Shown: positions 23,400-35,454, numbered from the stretch's first letter. The stretch is DNA of 64,000 bases from Clytia hemisphaerica (GCA_902728285.1 CACVBU010001376.1:1-64000); one strand, 5' to 3'. Notes: a model not told the origin generated them from the sequence alone. A program made the numbers and translations.

Positions 23400-25401
23400 G
23401 TAGGGACGACGATTTGCTACCGTGAAAAGCACAGCTCAAAATCATATATTTACGCTGTGCCGACGAATCGAGATTCTATTCATCGCGCAACCAGCGAAGA
23501 CAAAAGTAACCATGACGACCATCCAAGATCTTGGATGAGCTGTCATAGTCGATATTTTTATTCCCGTCGTTGAAAACACAACTTACAAAAAGTCATCAAT
23601 GTTTTGTAAAAAGAGTCAGTGATAGAGAATCATAACATAAAGTCTGCCTATTATTTCGATTCAATTAAAGTGACATTTCCATAATTAAAAGTTTAGTAAT
23701 TACTGTTATACATTTGGGGATCATGTAAAAGATTTCTTTCGAAATAAACTCATTTCAACTACACTTGGAGGTTTCTGGGGATTTCGTAAATAGTAAACTG
23801 CATACTGATACAGTCTGCTAGACATTAATAATATGGTAATATTTGCTCTTCATCTTTGATTTTTTCTACAGTGATTAGATTGACACATGCGCGATAAAAT
23901 TTATATTATTTGTCTTCAGAGGTTACTATTTTCTTTGAAAACTTAACCTCTGATACTCAGGGTAACGATTTGCACATTTAATTATTTCGGTGCTGCGCGT
24001 GGTGTTTCGCTAATAGATAGTGTGCAGTTGAAGTCTTTCACGTATCGTAGGAGTAGGAGTTGTTTATTTCAAAAACAGCCTTCACGGCTTCGACGCAACA
24101 GCAAAATACATTGCGCAGCGCAAGACTTTGACGTATTGTATGAGTTACTTTACATGTCTAAATCAGCCTTTGTTGCTTCGGCGCAACGGTGAAACATATC
24201 GCACAGCACAATCCTTTGTTTTCTCATTTGACTTAATAACAACTGCTCATTCATGTGCAGAGATTCTGAGTACAAAAGTGACGTCAGATCAAATGTTGCG
24301 AAACCCAACGCGCAGTGTACCCTTTCGCAAAACAAAAACTTATTTATTCTTTAAAATTTCTACCTTCGCAGTAGGCTATAGGTCACCCGCGTTTTTTTAC
24401 GCAATTAACGTCTATTCCACTTTGCAACTTTTTCAAATGTTTTGAGCCCGGGTTTTCGGGCTCTAAACATTCGATTTTTTGACGTCACTTTTACATTTTG
24501 AAGCTCCTGCAGTAGCGAAAAAATCAAATTTGCGTCAAAGCACTTGAAGGGCTTCTATTTTTTCGAAAATCGTCAAAGTGGAACTCCCGCTGAAAAAACC
24601 CGCTTTTTAGTGAAATACTCGCTACCTTCGCGGCTTCGGCGCAGCGGTGAAACTAATTGTGCAGCGCAACCTTTCGCATGATTACACTGTTTTCTCTAAC
24701 GAGATTTTAATCTGACTTCACTTTCATTCTCAGAAACTCTGCATATAAATGAAACCATATATAAAAACACTCCTATAACAATCATATAACTCCGGAGGCT
24801 TTCCCGGCACGCTATAAAATAAATTTAATTTTTGATAAAAAATATACGACAAGTCTAGTCCCGTTTTAGACAATTTCAGGAACTCTGCATGAGTTTCAGT
24901 TGATGTTACGTCAAAGGAGGGGAACAAAGATTTGCGCTGCGTGATATAAATTTCACCGCTGCGCCGAAGCTGCGAAGGCCATTTCAGAACATGAAATAAC
25001 TCATTATAAGCGCGAAAGACTTGCGCTGCACAATATCTTTCACCACTGCCCCGAAGCTGCGAAGGCAATTTCTGATGTGAAACTAATCGTGTAAAATGAT
25101 ATTTTGGTATGAATAATACCACTTCGCAGCTTCGGCGCAGTGGTGAAACATAATGCGCAGCGCAAGTCTTTCACGTATGGTATGAGTTGTCTTAAGTCTG
25201 AAACAGCCTATTCACGACTTCAGCGCAGCAGCGAGAGGATAATTGTGCAGCGCAAGTCTTTCATGTATGGTATGAGTTATCTCATGCCTGAATAAATAAA
25301 CACTCTATCTTGCGAAAGGTTGCGCAGCGGCACAGAGTGATAAAAAAATCGCTTGTTGGGATAGAGATAGGCTAAGTAATACTGTGCAAATCGCCGACCC
25401 T
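23400..25401. mobile_element. Inverted-end element carrying an array of ~100-bp repeats in both directions
   Basis: Left end AGGGACGACGATTTGC (23402-23417) is continued as GATTTGCACA after a nested MITE; the right end is the inverse, GTGCAAATCGCCGACCCT (25384-25401). Between them a unit with GGCTTCGGCGCAGCGGTGAAA, GCGCAGCGCAAGTCTTTCA and CGTATGGTATGAGTT occurs at about 24020, 24120, 24625, 25120 and 25190 on the plus strand, and twice inverted at about 24935-25060. GC content of the unit is above its surroundings. No coding frame survives. The target duplication is unclear. Confidence 0.65.
23418..23964 (+). mobile_element. MITE with 9-bp target duplication, copy 2 (TACC family)
   Basis: 547 bp, TACCGTGA...TCAGGGTA, flanked by the perfect 9-bp repeat ACGATTTGC (23409-23417 and 23965-23973). 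It landed in the left inverted end of the repeat-array element at 23400-25401, so it is younger than that element. Nearly identical to copies 1, 3 and 4. Confidence 0.92.
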
Positions 25402-26511
25402 TTGAAATTTCTTTAAGACAAATAGCTGAAAAAATTACTTGCACTATCATTAAATCTTTTTAATTATTTTGGTAGTAAAAATTTGGATATTGATTCGAAT
25501 CTCAAAACAATACACTTAAAGTAAAAAAGTTACGAAAATACTTTTTTTTTCAGAGTTTTACTCGAAGTTTTTTCACTACTTTTTTACATGAATCTGCTAA
25601 TAGGAAATAATATTTACATTCCTTAAATTAGATCAATTAGACTTATGTCGTAATAACAAGACAGCCGCTCCACTCTCATCCACACTCACCGTGAACCAAC
25701 ACTCCACACTTATTTTTCATGAGCCGGTAATGATTTTAGAAAGTTTAAATGAATATGAATAAAATGACAAATAAACAGTACACAAACATTCGTTTTGAAA
25801 AAAAATGCCACGCAACTAAAAGAAAAGCAGTTTTGAATGGTTTCCTGAACAACCACTGGTAGGTAAAATGCACCTTATTCCTTTAAAGCAGAGTGTGGTA
25901 TGCACAAGATTAATGATCTGTTATGAGGTTAGCTTAGACATTTGAATTTCAAGCTTCGACCCGTCCATTTTCAAGATTTCTCCATCAATTACCATTTGAT
26001 ATTTGCAAGCGAAACAGTTATCTAAACTTATATAAGCCTGTAATTTGACCCTTATGTTTATCCTACACTAACTCAAACATGTCAAGTCGTATGTTATTTG
26101 CGTCATTGGCAAATAAGTTTATCTTTGCATAATAATTGAAAATTGAAATGCCACTGCAGTTTTGAAAGCTTCAAATCCTTTCACGTGATTAATGTACTTG
26201 TGTTTATTTTTAGGCTACTGTACTCCGGGATTAGATATAAACAGATGATGGATCACCGACTCTTTTTAAATATTGACCGCAATGTCAACTTATGGTTTGC
26301 TCGCAAATAAGGAGCCCAAAGTCGAGCAAAATATTTTAAAAGTTTTTTCCCTTATAAAATATTTATATAAAACTCTGTAGAGACTGCCGCATCGGCAAAA
26401 ATAAGAGGTAAAGTTTAGTTTTTAAAGGTCGACTAAAATTCTCTTTGACTTAATTCGGGGAGTGCGAGAGATTTATTAAACCCCGTTAAAATTTTACCCG
26501 ATTTCTAATTA
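25402..26511. other. Gene-free spacer
   Basis: AT-rich, with no repeat ends and no coding frame that I can support. Confidence 0.4.
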
Positions 26512-26520
26512 TATACCCTT

Positions 26521-26630
26521 TACCGTGAATAGCACAGGTCAAAATCATATATTGACGCTGTGCCGACGAATCGAGATTCTATTCAGCGCGCAATCAACGA
26601 AGACAAAAGTAACCATGACGACCATCCAAG
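26521..26630 (+). mobile_element. MITE copy 3 (TACC family), left 110 bp
   Basis: Starts TACCGTGAATAGCACAGG and stops exactly after CCATCCAAG, the left half of the family's central palindrome. In copy 1 the distance from the start to that point is also 110 bp. The flanking 9-mer is TATACCCTT (26512-26520). The other half is at 35004-35445. Confidence 0.88.
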
Positions 26631-26677
26631 GGCCCCCCTTTTGTATGGATGAGAGTGGATGAGAAGTTGATATATGC

Positions 26678-27349
26678 ATGAACATATAAACGACTGGACA
26701 TCTATCTTTTATTGTCTCTTTGAAGCGAGCTTCGTTGCCGCCTGTATTTCAAAATTGCTATAAAAATCCGACAATATTCCGTCGTAATTTTATTTCTTTG
26801 AATTGTTTAGGTAAAATGATTGATAGAGCTTGAAAATTACTCCTAATGCACAACAAAAATTATTTTCAAATTTTTTCACGAGTTTGCAATATATTTTATC
26901 AACATTTTCAACTCTGAAATGCAGAATTTCAACTGCGTGTATACTTTTGAATCCCTTTTGTCACTCCAATAATTTTTTTTATGACTAGAAAAAAATAGCT
27001 TGCCAAAGTTGAGAGCCTGTGTCATAAGAATATCGAAATTAGAATGTGACATTCTCTAAAATTATTAGACACTTTTAAGTCAAAATTAAGAAATATTAGT
27101 CGGAGTTTTGACAAGCTGACGATGATTTTTCCTCTGTTATCTTTGTTATGATACAGATAAAAGACTTGAGAAGAGTAGAAAAACAGAGACTTTTGTCGAA
27201 GTTTTGACGTTGTTAGCAAGGTATTCCCAAGAGGTATATCATCAAAATTTATTGTTTCATTTGATGATTTTAACGAGGCGGCAACTAAGCTAGCAGTATT
27301 ATCTTTAAAAATACAAAGGAGATGGATGTCCAGTCGTTTATATGTTCAT
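26678..27349. mobile_element. 672-bp MITE with ATGAACATATAAACGACTGG ends
   Basis: Inverted ends ATGAACATATAAACGACTGG match over about 25 bp, and GTTGCCGCCT recurs inverted further in. Flanks GATATATGC (26669-26677) and GATATATGT (27350-27358) agree at 8 of 9 positions, suggesting a 9-bp duplication. No coding frame. Confidence 0.72.
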
Positions 27350-27358
27350 GATATATGT

Positions 27359-29010
27359 AATGTTGGTTTTTGAAACTGTTTTTTACTTTACTTTTAGTAT
27401 CCTGGATATCCAGACCGTAAACTATTTCACCGTCTAGTTTTTTATAATCTTGTCTCTGGTTTACGGTCTGGTCCAAGTAACTCGTCTGCAGGGATATCTG
27501 TCCCTGCATATGCGAGTGTATCTGATTGGTCAATTCGCCCGAGTCACTGAGCAGAATTTTCGCGGGCTTTTCGATATTTTCTATGCGCGTGCATAATTTA
27601 TGAAAAAAGCTGACATTGCAAAATAACATAAACAAATGACAATGAAAACACAGGTTCGTTTCTAAACAAAATGGCCGCTGTAAAGGAGCCCTTACAAATG
27701 TGGCTGATGTTTTGATGTAGCTCAAAGTAGTTTTGAAAGTTTTTTTGAGTTCGTAAAAGAGGTTTTATAGGAAGTTAACTATGTGTGTCTGCCTGGGTTT
27801 ACAAAGTTTTGATAGTCTGTCAACAAAGGTTCACTCACAGACTGTGTCATTCAAAACTGTATCAGACTTTTTTAGTTGCACCAGACTCTAAAATTTTAGA
27901 AACTTTGTATGTTGAGGTAAGAGTGTTTTTTTCTGAAATTTTGAGTCTGGATACCCAGGCTATACTTTTAGTTCAATGAAAATAATGTATAGTACAGTAA
28001 GTATTTACACGGTATTTTTTAACCGCCGGAGGCGGTTTCTTTCATTCTTTCATAGTGGTACGCTAATCTCGTTTTGCCTTGGCTCATTACTTTGTCTACC
28101 ATTTACTTTCGTTTTTTTTAACTAGATTACCCAGGTGTTTCTCTTTTTTTCCCTGAATGTTATTTATTCGGAATTGAATAATCGAGACATGAAAAATGAC
28201 TATATTGTAATCTGTTTTCAATGAATAATCTAAAATGTACTGGAGGTGACATGTAGGCGTTAATAATGTGCGCGCGCTCTTTCGCGAGCGTGATGCGTGA
28301 TGGAAGGCGGTCGTTTCAGTGTGGTTTAGATCCACACTGTAACCTAGTTAATTTCAACATGATTATCATTGGTGGATCGATCTGATCTAAGAAGAATAAA
28401 CCAGTCGAGGCTGGAAAGTCAGCCAAAAGAGCTAAGAGGGTTAGACGGTCAAAGGGGTGAAAGGGATAATTTTGTCGCCATTCATTTCATATCAACCATT
28501 TAGTTAAAGCCAAAAACGTGCGCAAAGATCAGAAAAATCTGCTGTTCCGAACTGCGTGAAAAATAATTTGATCAATTTGAACAAAAACTGTATAGATATA
28601 TATCAATATAATTGATCAAATTCCAAAGACCATTTGTCATAATTTTGAAAGTCCAATAATAGGAGATGTGATCGTCATCATTTGGTTACCGTCATCTGAC
28701 CGACCCTGATTTACGGTCAGCAGGTAGAGTCTGTAAGTCTGAAAGCTTTTCTGCTGCTTTGCTGGATTCCCACTGTCAACCTCTTGCACGCTCTGTGTTT
28801 ACAGAAGAGTAAACCGAAAACTAGTTTATCCACGGTTGACGGTTTCTCAATTTTTTAATTCGGACCAGTCCACGCGAATTCCCTTTCAACAAGATGTAGC
28901 TGCTTCTTTAACAGAAAAATATTTTCGACCGACCAACCGAACGACCCACCTTTTTAAAGTACAATGATGGGAACCAAACAATTTTTTGCGATCCGCCTTA
29001 TATAATATGA
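27359..29010. other. Gene-free part of the 8.4-kb insert
   Basis: Mostly single-looking sequence. AACCGCCGGAGGCGGTTTC at 28021-28039 is a short perfect hairpin followed by T-rich sequence. GACCGTAAACTAT...TTTACGGTCTG at 27412-27470 is an inverted pair. Open frames here are short and not coding-like. Confidence 0.4.
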
Positions 29011-30086
29011 CTGAAGCCACAACCTTGCCGATACACTGGACATTCCGATGCAGTTTGTCAGGTGCGCAAATATATGGATAAATTACTGGACAAAAGTTCG
29101 GTGTAGTTTCTGGTGTACTTTGTTTCCGAGAGAAAAATGTACCGTCAACTGCTCCAACTTGGGACTATCTTACGCAACATGGGACGGCCATTCCACCACA
29201 ATTTCACCGAACCTCCAAAGTCATTTGCATTGAGTTTAATTAACTGCGTATTAAAAAATACACCATTTCTCTTTCGCACCAAATAGGCTTTTAAATCGAA
29301 ATATGAAAAAAATCCGTAGTGGAACACGTGCGAATGTGATCTATTTGTTATAGACAGGCAGCTGAGGTCACAAAAAAATTGGACTGGGCGCGAACAATCC
29401 CAAACCACTTTTAATTGAAAATATACAACCTAGAAACCATCAACGGGAATACTTATTATCTCATCGGGCGGTAAAGGGGGGGGGGGTTTGTAGGGGTTTG
29501 AAATACCGTTTTCCCGTCAAAATTTTTGCTGAATCCCAGAATCCCGAAAATTGGAAAAATAATAACACCGTCACACCGGCTTGTACAGAGCAAAAATGTA
29601 CCTACATGCCGTCACCGTCTGATTTTAAAATACCGTTTTCCCGTCTCTTTTTTCGTCAAATCCCGTAATACAGTACTAAAAAAGGGCCAATCCCGTCATA
29701 CCGTAAAAATACAAACCCACCCCCGTTAGGCGGCGGGCATTCTCTAATTCTCCATTCGGCGTCCGGTCATTTTAAATGAAAACAAAAGTTAAAAAGGGCG
29801 CGCTATCAGTGAAAGTTATCATGACATGTTATGACAGAAAGTATGATTGATAAACTTGGTGGAGTTACCAAAACAAATTTGTTGTCAAAGAGATTTAACA
29901 GTAAGTGAAAATACAGGCCAGATATCAACAAGTCCCATGTTGCGTACACTTGTCCCAAGTTGGAGCAGTTGACGGTACTAGACAGTCCGGTGTAGTCCGG
30001 TGTGCACTTTTGAAAATTTAATGAAGAAAACACCAGACGAAAAATAACGCCGGAATGTCCAGTGTATCGGCAGGGTCGTCTGAAGC
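29011..30086. repeat. Fold-back element with ~155-175-bp inverted arms
   Basis: Left arm 29011-29185 and right arm 29932-30086 are inverted copies: CGATACACTGGACATTCCG at the outside and CCGTCAACTGCTCCAACTTGG further in. Indels make the arms unequal. Between them are CCGTTTTCCCGTC words and a G-run at 29475-29487. No coding frame. Confidence 0.65.
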
Positions 30087-30334
30087 CAAACACGTCCAAG
30101 TCCAAAAAAACACGATTGCATCCAGTCTTTATCAAATTTAGACAGTAGCTGTATGTACTTTTGTATACTTTGTCAAATTCCAATAACATTATAGCACCGT
30201 CAATCCCCCTTCTAGAGGCAAACAAGAAAAATATGTTTTTATTGCAAAAACTACTGTAATAAAAAGCAACATCCAACAATAAAAAGTATCAGAAAATTCA
30301 ACATAAACAAAAACTTGGACAAACGGATTTAAAA

Positions 30335-30892
30335 CCCTATTCAAACTAGGCTTTTAGGGGCGGTTCAGAACTAGGGGGGGGCTTTTCCTGTACCACCCCT
30401 TAACTTTTGATCTAGTGGGTCTTTTTGGATGAAATTTGGCACACAAGATCCTTGTCACGTAAGGTAACTTTTGACAAAAATTTTTTTTGATGACGTCACT
30501 CATCATGCCCAAAGTGAGCAAAAACCCAAATTTTCCATTGTTCTTATAAATAGCTATTGTGTTCTAACAAAAGCTTTAGAAAAAAGTTGCCTGAGTTTAA
30601 AATGCTTATTTTATCCTAAATATTCAATAAATTACGGTTTAAACGATATACTTGACACTAAAAATAAATTTGTATTGGAAAAGTGTCAATTTTTGTGACA
30701 CCTTACTGTCAGAAATGTCATCATGCTCAAGGTGTGAAAATATTTTGGTGTCAAATTTTTTTTTATTTTGAAGCAAAATAAAAGTTAGGAATTTACAGAA
30801 AATTTCACGGCAAAAGCTCTATTATTTCAGGAGTTATTACCAATAGTTTGACTTCCGAACAGAAAGAGCCCCCCCCCCTAGTACGAATAGGG
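30335..30892. mobile_element. TTAA-flanked MITE with CCCTATTC ends, ~558 bp
   Basis: Inverted ends CCCTATTCAAACTAGG and the reverse complement of CCCTATTCGTACTAGGGG, with TTAA at 30329-30332 (two extra A before CCC) and 30893-30896. Another copy starts at 63981. piggyBac/Kolobok-type duplication; no transposase. Confidence 0.68.
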
Positions 30893-31267
30893 TTAAACCT
30901 TCATAAGATGTAGAAAAAGAATCCCCTTGATGAAAATCATGTGTTTGATTTGCCAAGTTAAAAAAATAAATGACAGAAATTGAAGCTTGCAACAGGTTCA
31001 CGGTGGAAATACTTTGGAACAACACTTTATCGACTTATTGCTTGAGCCGCCATCTTGAAACACCACATTATGATCTGTAAAAACAACACACGCTAAAAGT
31101 ACCCAAAAAGTTAACCCGATCGGAAGAAATTTTAGAAATCAAAGTGAGATCGGGAAATCGGATTTTTTTTTTGCCGTCTTATGATGATGATGGAACTGGA
31201 AGAAAATTTTACCTATTTGAATGCTCAGCTTAGGCTGACCAATTACCCTGGAAGTATTTTCATTTTG

Positions 31268-32172
31268 TGTAACATCCCCTTCTCACAGACAAATCGGGAT
31301 CCTCTACCACCGTGAACATTGGCCAAAATATCGTCCACAATGGAAAATTTAACTCCAATTTCTATACCCGCTGAGAATAATCATAGTATAAGAAAGCCGC
31401 GGCTGGAATATGTACCGCATTGTGTTTTCAGTTAATCGCTGTTCCATCTCTGTCTCCGAGCTTTATAAGAACATCAAGATTGTCAGTTTATTATTGGTAG
31501 ATAGTTTTTGAAATTTTTCTCTTATTTTCCTTCACAAAAAGATTTTTTATTTCTAGATATCTTTGAATCTGTACCCAATGAAACACTTTAACTGATTTTG
31601 GACATATTTTAGGGGCATTTTGTGGAAACGATAGTTTTTCGCCAAAATTGAAATTATAAGAACTATATTCAAGATGACAACTTTCCTGTCAGCTTAAATG
31701 GTAAATTTTGAAGGTGCTGGCTTGAAATTTTCACAGTGTTATCTTGATGTAGTTTTTCATTGATTTCTAAAGAGATTTCACTGAAATATTGCGAAGGCAT
31801 TTCGAGGCACCTCATTAATTTTTGAGTTCTTTCAGCCCAGCCATTTTGTGCTTGTTTCAATTTCTTAGTGTTGATTTTTCCGTTACAATGATTTTATAAT
31901 GCAAGTGTATTATCAAGAGCATATCATTAATGTCTAAAACGCACTGAGAAGTAATTATTAACGACAAACCAATAAAATTTGCCATTAAAGATGCTACATT
32001 GCTGATTTCTTGATCAACAAATAGTCATCAAATACGACAGAGATAGAATAACAGAAATTCAGATGTTATCATTCCAGCCGCGGCTTTCTTATACTATGGA
32101 ATAATCAAATAAATAAACCCTTAATGCAAAGTATTGGCTTATAAAACATACCAGATCTGTGAAAAGGGATGT
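31268..32172. repeat. Degraded CCCCTTCTCACAGA-family repeat holding a nested MITE
   Basis: Left end ACATCCCCTTCTCACAGAC (about 31271) and inverted right end TCTGTGAAAAGGGATGT (about 32156-32172). It is split by the 715-bp MITE at 31383-32097. Confidence 0.5.
31383..32097. mobile_element. 715-bp MITE with GAAAGCCGCGGCTGGAAT ends
   Basis: Ends ATAGTATAAGAAAGCCGCGG and its inverse. Flanks AGAATAATC (31374-31382) and GGAATAATC (32098-32106) agree at 8 of 9 positions. The left end itself contains the palindrome CCGCGG. A partial inverted copy of its right part is at about 44940-45140. Confidence 0.75.
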
Positions 32173-32713
32173 TGTGAAAATGCAATGTTTACAGGTTTAC
32201 ATTCTTCTTTGTAAAATTTACAAGTTTAGTTGGAGATGCTTTCGTCACTTTTCTGCTTTTAATCGACTCTGAAGTTTAGAATAGCTGAAAACAAACTGAA
32301 AAAGTGGTTAAGGTCAGGGTAAGCTCTCTGTTTACAATTGTACCACAGCTTTCGTCTATATTTACGAAAGTGAAAACACTTCACGCCCGTGCCTCTGTAA
32401 CCCAATGGATCCGGATCCACCCAACTGACCTCGTTCCCAGGCAGGGCCTGATTCTTATTTTTTTATAATTTTGATGGTCGTTTCGAACCGCCCTGGCAAA
32501 AAAGGATTAACATTCGCAGTCATCAGCAAAAAAAATGTTAAATTTTAACTATTTTTTCGCATTAAGCTTTCATTTTCTGGAAGATAATCTTTACTGATAA
32601 CGTTACAGCTACTAAGAACCAATCACATACCTTAATCGATCAGCTCATCGTGTAATGAGTTTATATCAGTCCTGGAACACAGGGAAAAATAATCAAATAC
32701 CAAGGTTCGGGAA

Positions 32714-33150
32714 ATCTCGGGTAAGTAATGGCATGTCTTAAAATTACCATAATTTTTAGATCGCATTAGTCGAGAGAAAATGACCAAACAAATGACTGAA
32801 CATGAAGGGTACTATGATAAAGTTTCTAACCTGATGTGTAACCTAATTGTTTTTTCGCTGATTTTCGCGAAAAACCGTAAAAACTGATTTTGACGTCATA
32901 ATCGATGACGTTATAAAAACTAAAAATTGAATTTCTCTAGGGGTGTTTATCCAATCGTCTTTAAACTTTAACCAAAGACGTATTTCATTAAAGTCGATCA
33001 TTTGGAAGAAGAAATCTTTCAAAATTTTCATGACGTCAGCAGAAATTGGGAAAAAAGGAAAAATCGTGTTTTTTGCTGACGTAATCAGAATTTCGAAATA
33101 AATTATGCTAATTTTCAGTTTTTTAGACATGCCATAACTTACCCGAGATA
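32714..33150. mobile_element. ~437-bp MITE with ATCTCGGGTAAGT ends
   Basis: Left ATCTCGGGTAAGTAATGGCA is inverted at the right end (TGCCATAACTTACCCGAGAT), with matching GACATGCC/GGCATGTC next to it. Target duplication not resolved. No coding frame. Confidence 0.65.
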
Positions 33151-33469
33151 TATGAATACATATATGGAAAATGTTATATTTACCTAACTGATCATCACTA
33201 ACTAGGGATCGTGCTAACTGTCCCTAGGTTGGGATACGGGATATCACTAACACATTATCCAGATGTAGATTAATGGTAAACATGATCTGGATGTTTGTTT
33301 TAACTAACTGGTGAAATTGAAATTTTACCATCAAGAAAATGCTATTCCCGAATTTTCAAAATAAAGATCAGTTTGTGTTTCTGCTGAAAACATAATTCAC
33401 GAATTAAATCCTGATTTATAGAAAGCTGGTAAAATAATTAAATATATTCGATCATTCTGTGAGCATTGG

Positions 33470-33670
33470 TTCGATAGATCTCATTCGTTCTGACATGTAC
33501 TTGTGCTACTTTGAGAATCCCGGCACTTTTGTCACAACGGTGGAGCTGCACTAGAGAGCCAACTCAATGACCTCAAATCTGTCTCACCGATCCACTGAGC
33601 CCTTGCGACGCAAGTCCATAGCGAACGAATGAGGCCGCCCTGGCGGGATGCCTCACCTTTAGCATTGTGT
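33470..33670. other. Unexplained GC-richer patch
   Basis: About 200 bp noticeably richer in G and C than its surroundings (CGGCACTTTTGTCACAACGG, GAGGCCGCCCTGGCGGGATG). No open frame that looks coding and no tRNA fold that I could find. It may be a SINE or an exon relic. Confidence 0.35.
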
Positions 33671-34291
33671 TACACCTTGATCAAATATACCCTTATAGTG
33701 GTAAGGGTGGCCCGCACCACGATTTTGAAAGTGAGGGGGCCAACAAAAATATAGTGACTAAGGAGGCGGAACTATGGTAAAATTTTCGACTTGACCTACC
33801 TTATTTGGCTAAAACAGCTTCCTTTTTTTTCTGATTTTCCGAAAGATAATACAAACCATGTCCCCTTTTAGAAAGGTTCTAACATTTTTATTGACACGCG
33901 CACAGAAAAGAAAAAAATAATTAGGTGAAATGAAATTTTCCTTTTTGCTTTCCAAAAAAGTGGGGAGGGGGGCATGGCCCCTATCCCCCCGGTGGCGCGG
34001 GTCCTGAAAGGACATGGTTTTTAACTTGACAGAATTATAATTTGGCAAAAGTAATTCGGATTATCGGTTCTTGTTTGCGTTAAATCAGCCTTTCAGACAA
34101 GAAATCAGGCAGTGGCTATTTCGAAAATTGTTAAGTCAAACTTGATTTTCAAGAGAACTTTTCAGCATCTAAGATCGATGCTTATTTTAACAAACTCTCT
34201 TCTGACTTTTGACAGGATGCATCATGCAGTTGGTACCAGACATCATGATGACTAACTGCAAAATTGAAAATTTGTACACTCACCACCCAGT

Positions 34292-35003
34292 ACAGTGGGG
34301 GGGGGGTTCACGTTTGGCGGAGGAGCGGAATCGGCCCTTTTTTCGGACAGGGTGGCGAAATTTGGCGAAAATTTAGACGGAATTACGGAAACTGGGTTCT
34401 CTGACGGAGACGGAAAGTTACACAATTTTAGTGATGAAAAACGGAATTTAGCAAAAGAAAATTGTGGAATTTCGGAATTGGTAAAAGATATTCCAAATTT
34501 GCGGAATTTTCGACAAAATTATTGAATTTCAAAGGAATTTTCGGTGACGGAATTTTGGTTCAATTTAAGACGGTTTGACGGAAATTGGAGAAAAAATTGG
34601 CGGAATACACGGGTTTCGAATTAAATTTTTGCTTAGCTTTAGCTTTGATCCCATGTAAATTTGCACGAAAAATATCAAGTAAACAGAACGAAAATTGGCC
34701 GTGTATCAAGCAATTTTAGCTCATTTTTCCATTTTGACAGACTTTATGGGTCATTATGAAAACAAAAAACATTAAAATAAAAAGTCAATCGTTTAATCAT
34801 ATTTCTTTTATTGAATTTAAAATAGAAAAACATCTTTTGAATGAACACCTGGCTTTCAAAAGAGAAGAAAGGAAATCTATCAACCTTTTATAAGGCATTT
34901 CCCCTTATCGCTCCTTTTATTTACTTGATTTTTTCTCTCGCGCCAGATTTAATTCGAAACCCGTGTATTGCGGAATCGGGTACCCCCTGAAACCCCCCCC
35001 CCT
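34292..35003. repeat. GCGGAAT-rich block with G/C-run ends and a nested MITE
   Basis: Begins with a G-run then TTCACGTTTGGCGGAGG, ends CGGGTACCCCCTGAAACCC plus a C-run, so the ends are loosely inverted. Many GGCGGAA/GACGGAA words lie between. The 360-bp MITE at 34607-34966 (ends ACACGGGTTTCGAATTAA, inverted) splits it, with GCGGAAT on both sides. Confidence 0.55.
34607..34966. mobile_element. 360-bp MITE with ACACGGGTTTCGAATT ends
   Basis: Inverted ends ACACGGGTTTCGAATTAAAT; the flanks TGGCGGAAT and TTGCGGAAT are near-identical 9-mers, though the right one starts one base later than ideal. Confidence 0.65.
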
Positions 35004-35445
35004 CCATCCAAGATCTTGGATGAGGTTCAAAGTTGATATTTTTATTCCCGTCGTTGAAAACACAACTTACAAAAAGTCATCAATGCTTTGTAAAAAGAGT
35101 CAGTGATAGAGAATCATAACATAAAGTATGTCTATTATTTCGATTCAATTAAAGTGACATTTCCATAATTAAAAGTTTAGTAATTACTGTTATACATTTG
35201 GGGATCATGTAAAAGATTTCTTTCGAAATAAACTCATTTCAATTACACTTGGAGGTTTCTGGGGAATTCGTAAATAGCAAACTGCATACTGATACAGTCT
35301 GCTAGACATTAATATGGTAATATTTGCTATTCATCTTTGATTTTTTCTACAGTGATTAGATTGACATATGCGCGATAAAATTTCTATTATTTGTCTTCAG
35401 AGGTTAATATATTTTTTGAAAACTTAACCTCTGATACTCAGGGTA
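35004..35445 (+). mobile_element. MITE copy 3 (TACC family), right part
   Basis: Runs from the second CCATCCAAG through the central palindrome to TCAGGGTA at 35445 and is followed by TATACCCCT (35446-35454), which agrees at 8 of 9 positions with the 9-mer before the left part (26512-26520). From 35013 to the end is 433 bp; with the left 110 bp it makes 543. Confidence 0.88.
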
Positions 35446-35454
35446 TATACCCCT

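Larger units (their letters stand above)
26631..35003. mobile_element. 8373-bp insertion inside MITE copy 3
   Basis: It is bounded by the 9-bp direct repeat CCATCCAAG (26622-26630 and 35004-35012). Removing it restores a MITE of 543 bp, the family length. The insert begins GGCCCCCCTTTTG and ends in a C-run; clear inverted ends are not visible. The inside is a pile of smaller elements (26678-27349, 29011-30086, 30335-30892, 31383-32097, 32714-33150, 34607-34966). No long coding frame is left, so its type is unknown. It may be one large decayed transposon later filled with MITEs, or a series of insertions. Confidence 0.6.

Noticed and set aside
24000..25380. Regular repeats considered as a CRISPR array
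   Set aside because: Units are about 100 bp, in both orientations, diverged, with no spacers, in an intron-bearing animal genome.
26631..35003. Polinton or LTR retrotransposon as the identity of the 8.4-kb insert
   Set aside because: No polymerase, integrase, capsid or reverse transcriptase frame and no long terminal repeats are visible; a 9-bp duplication also does not fit either class.
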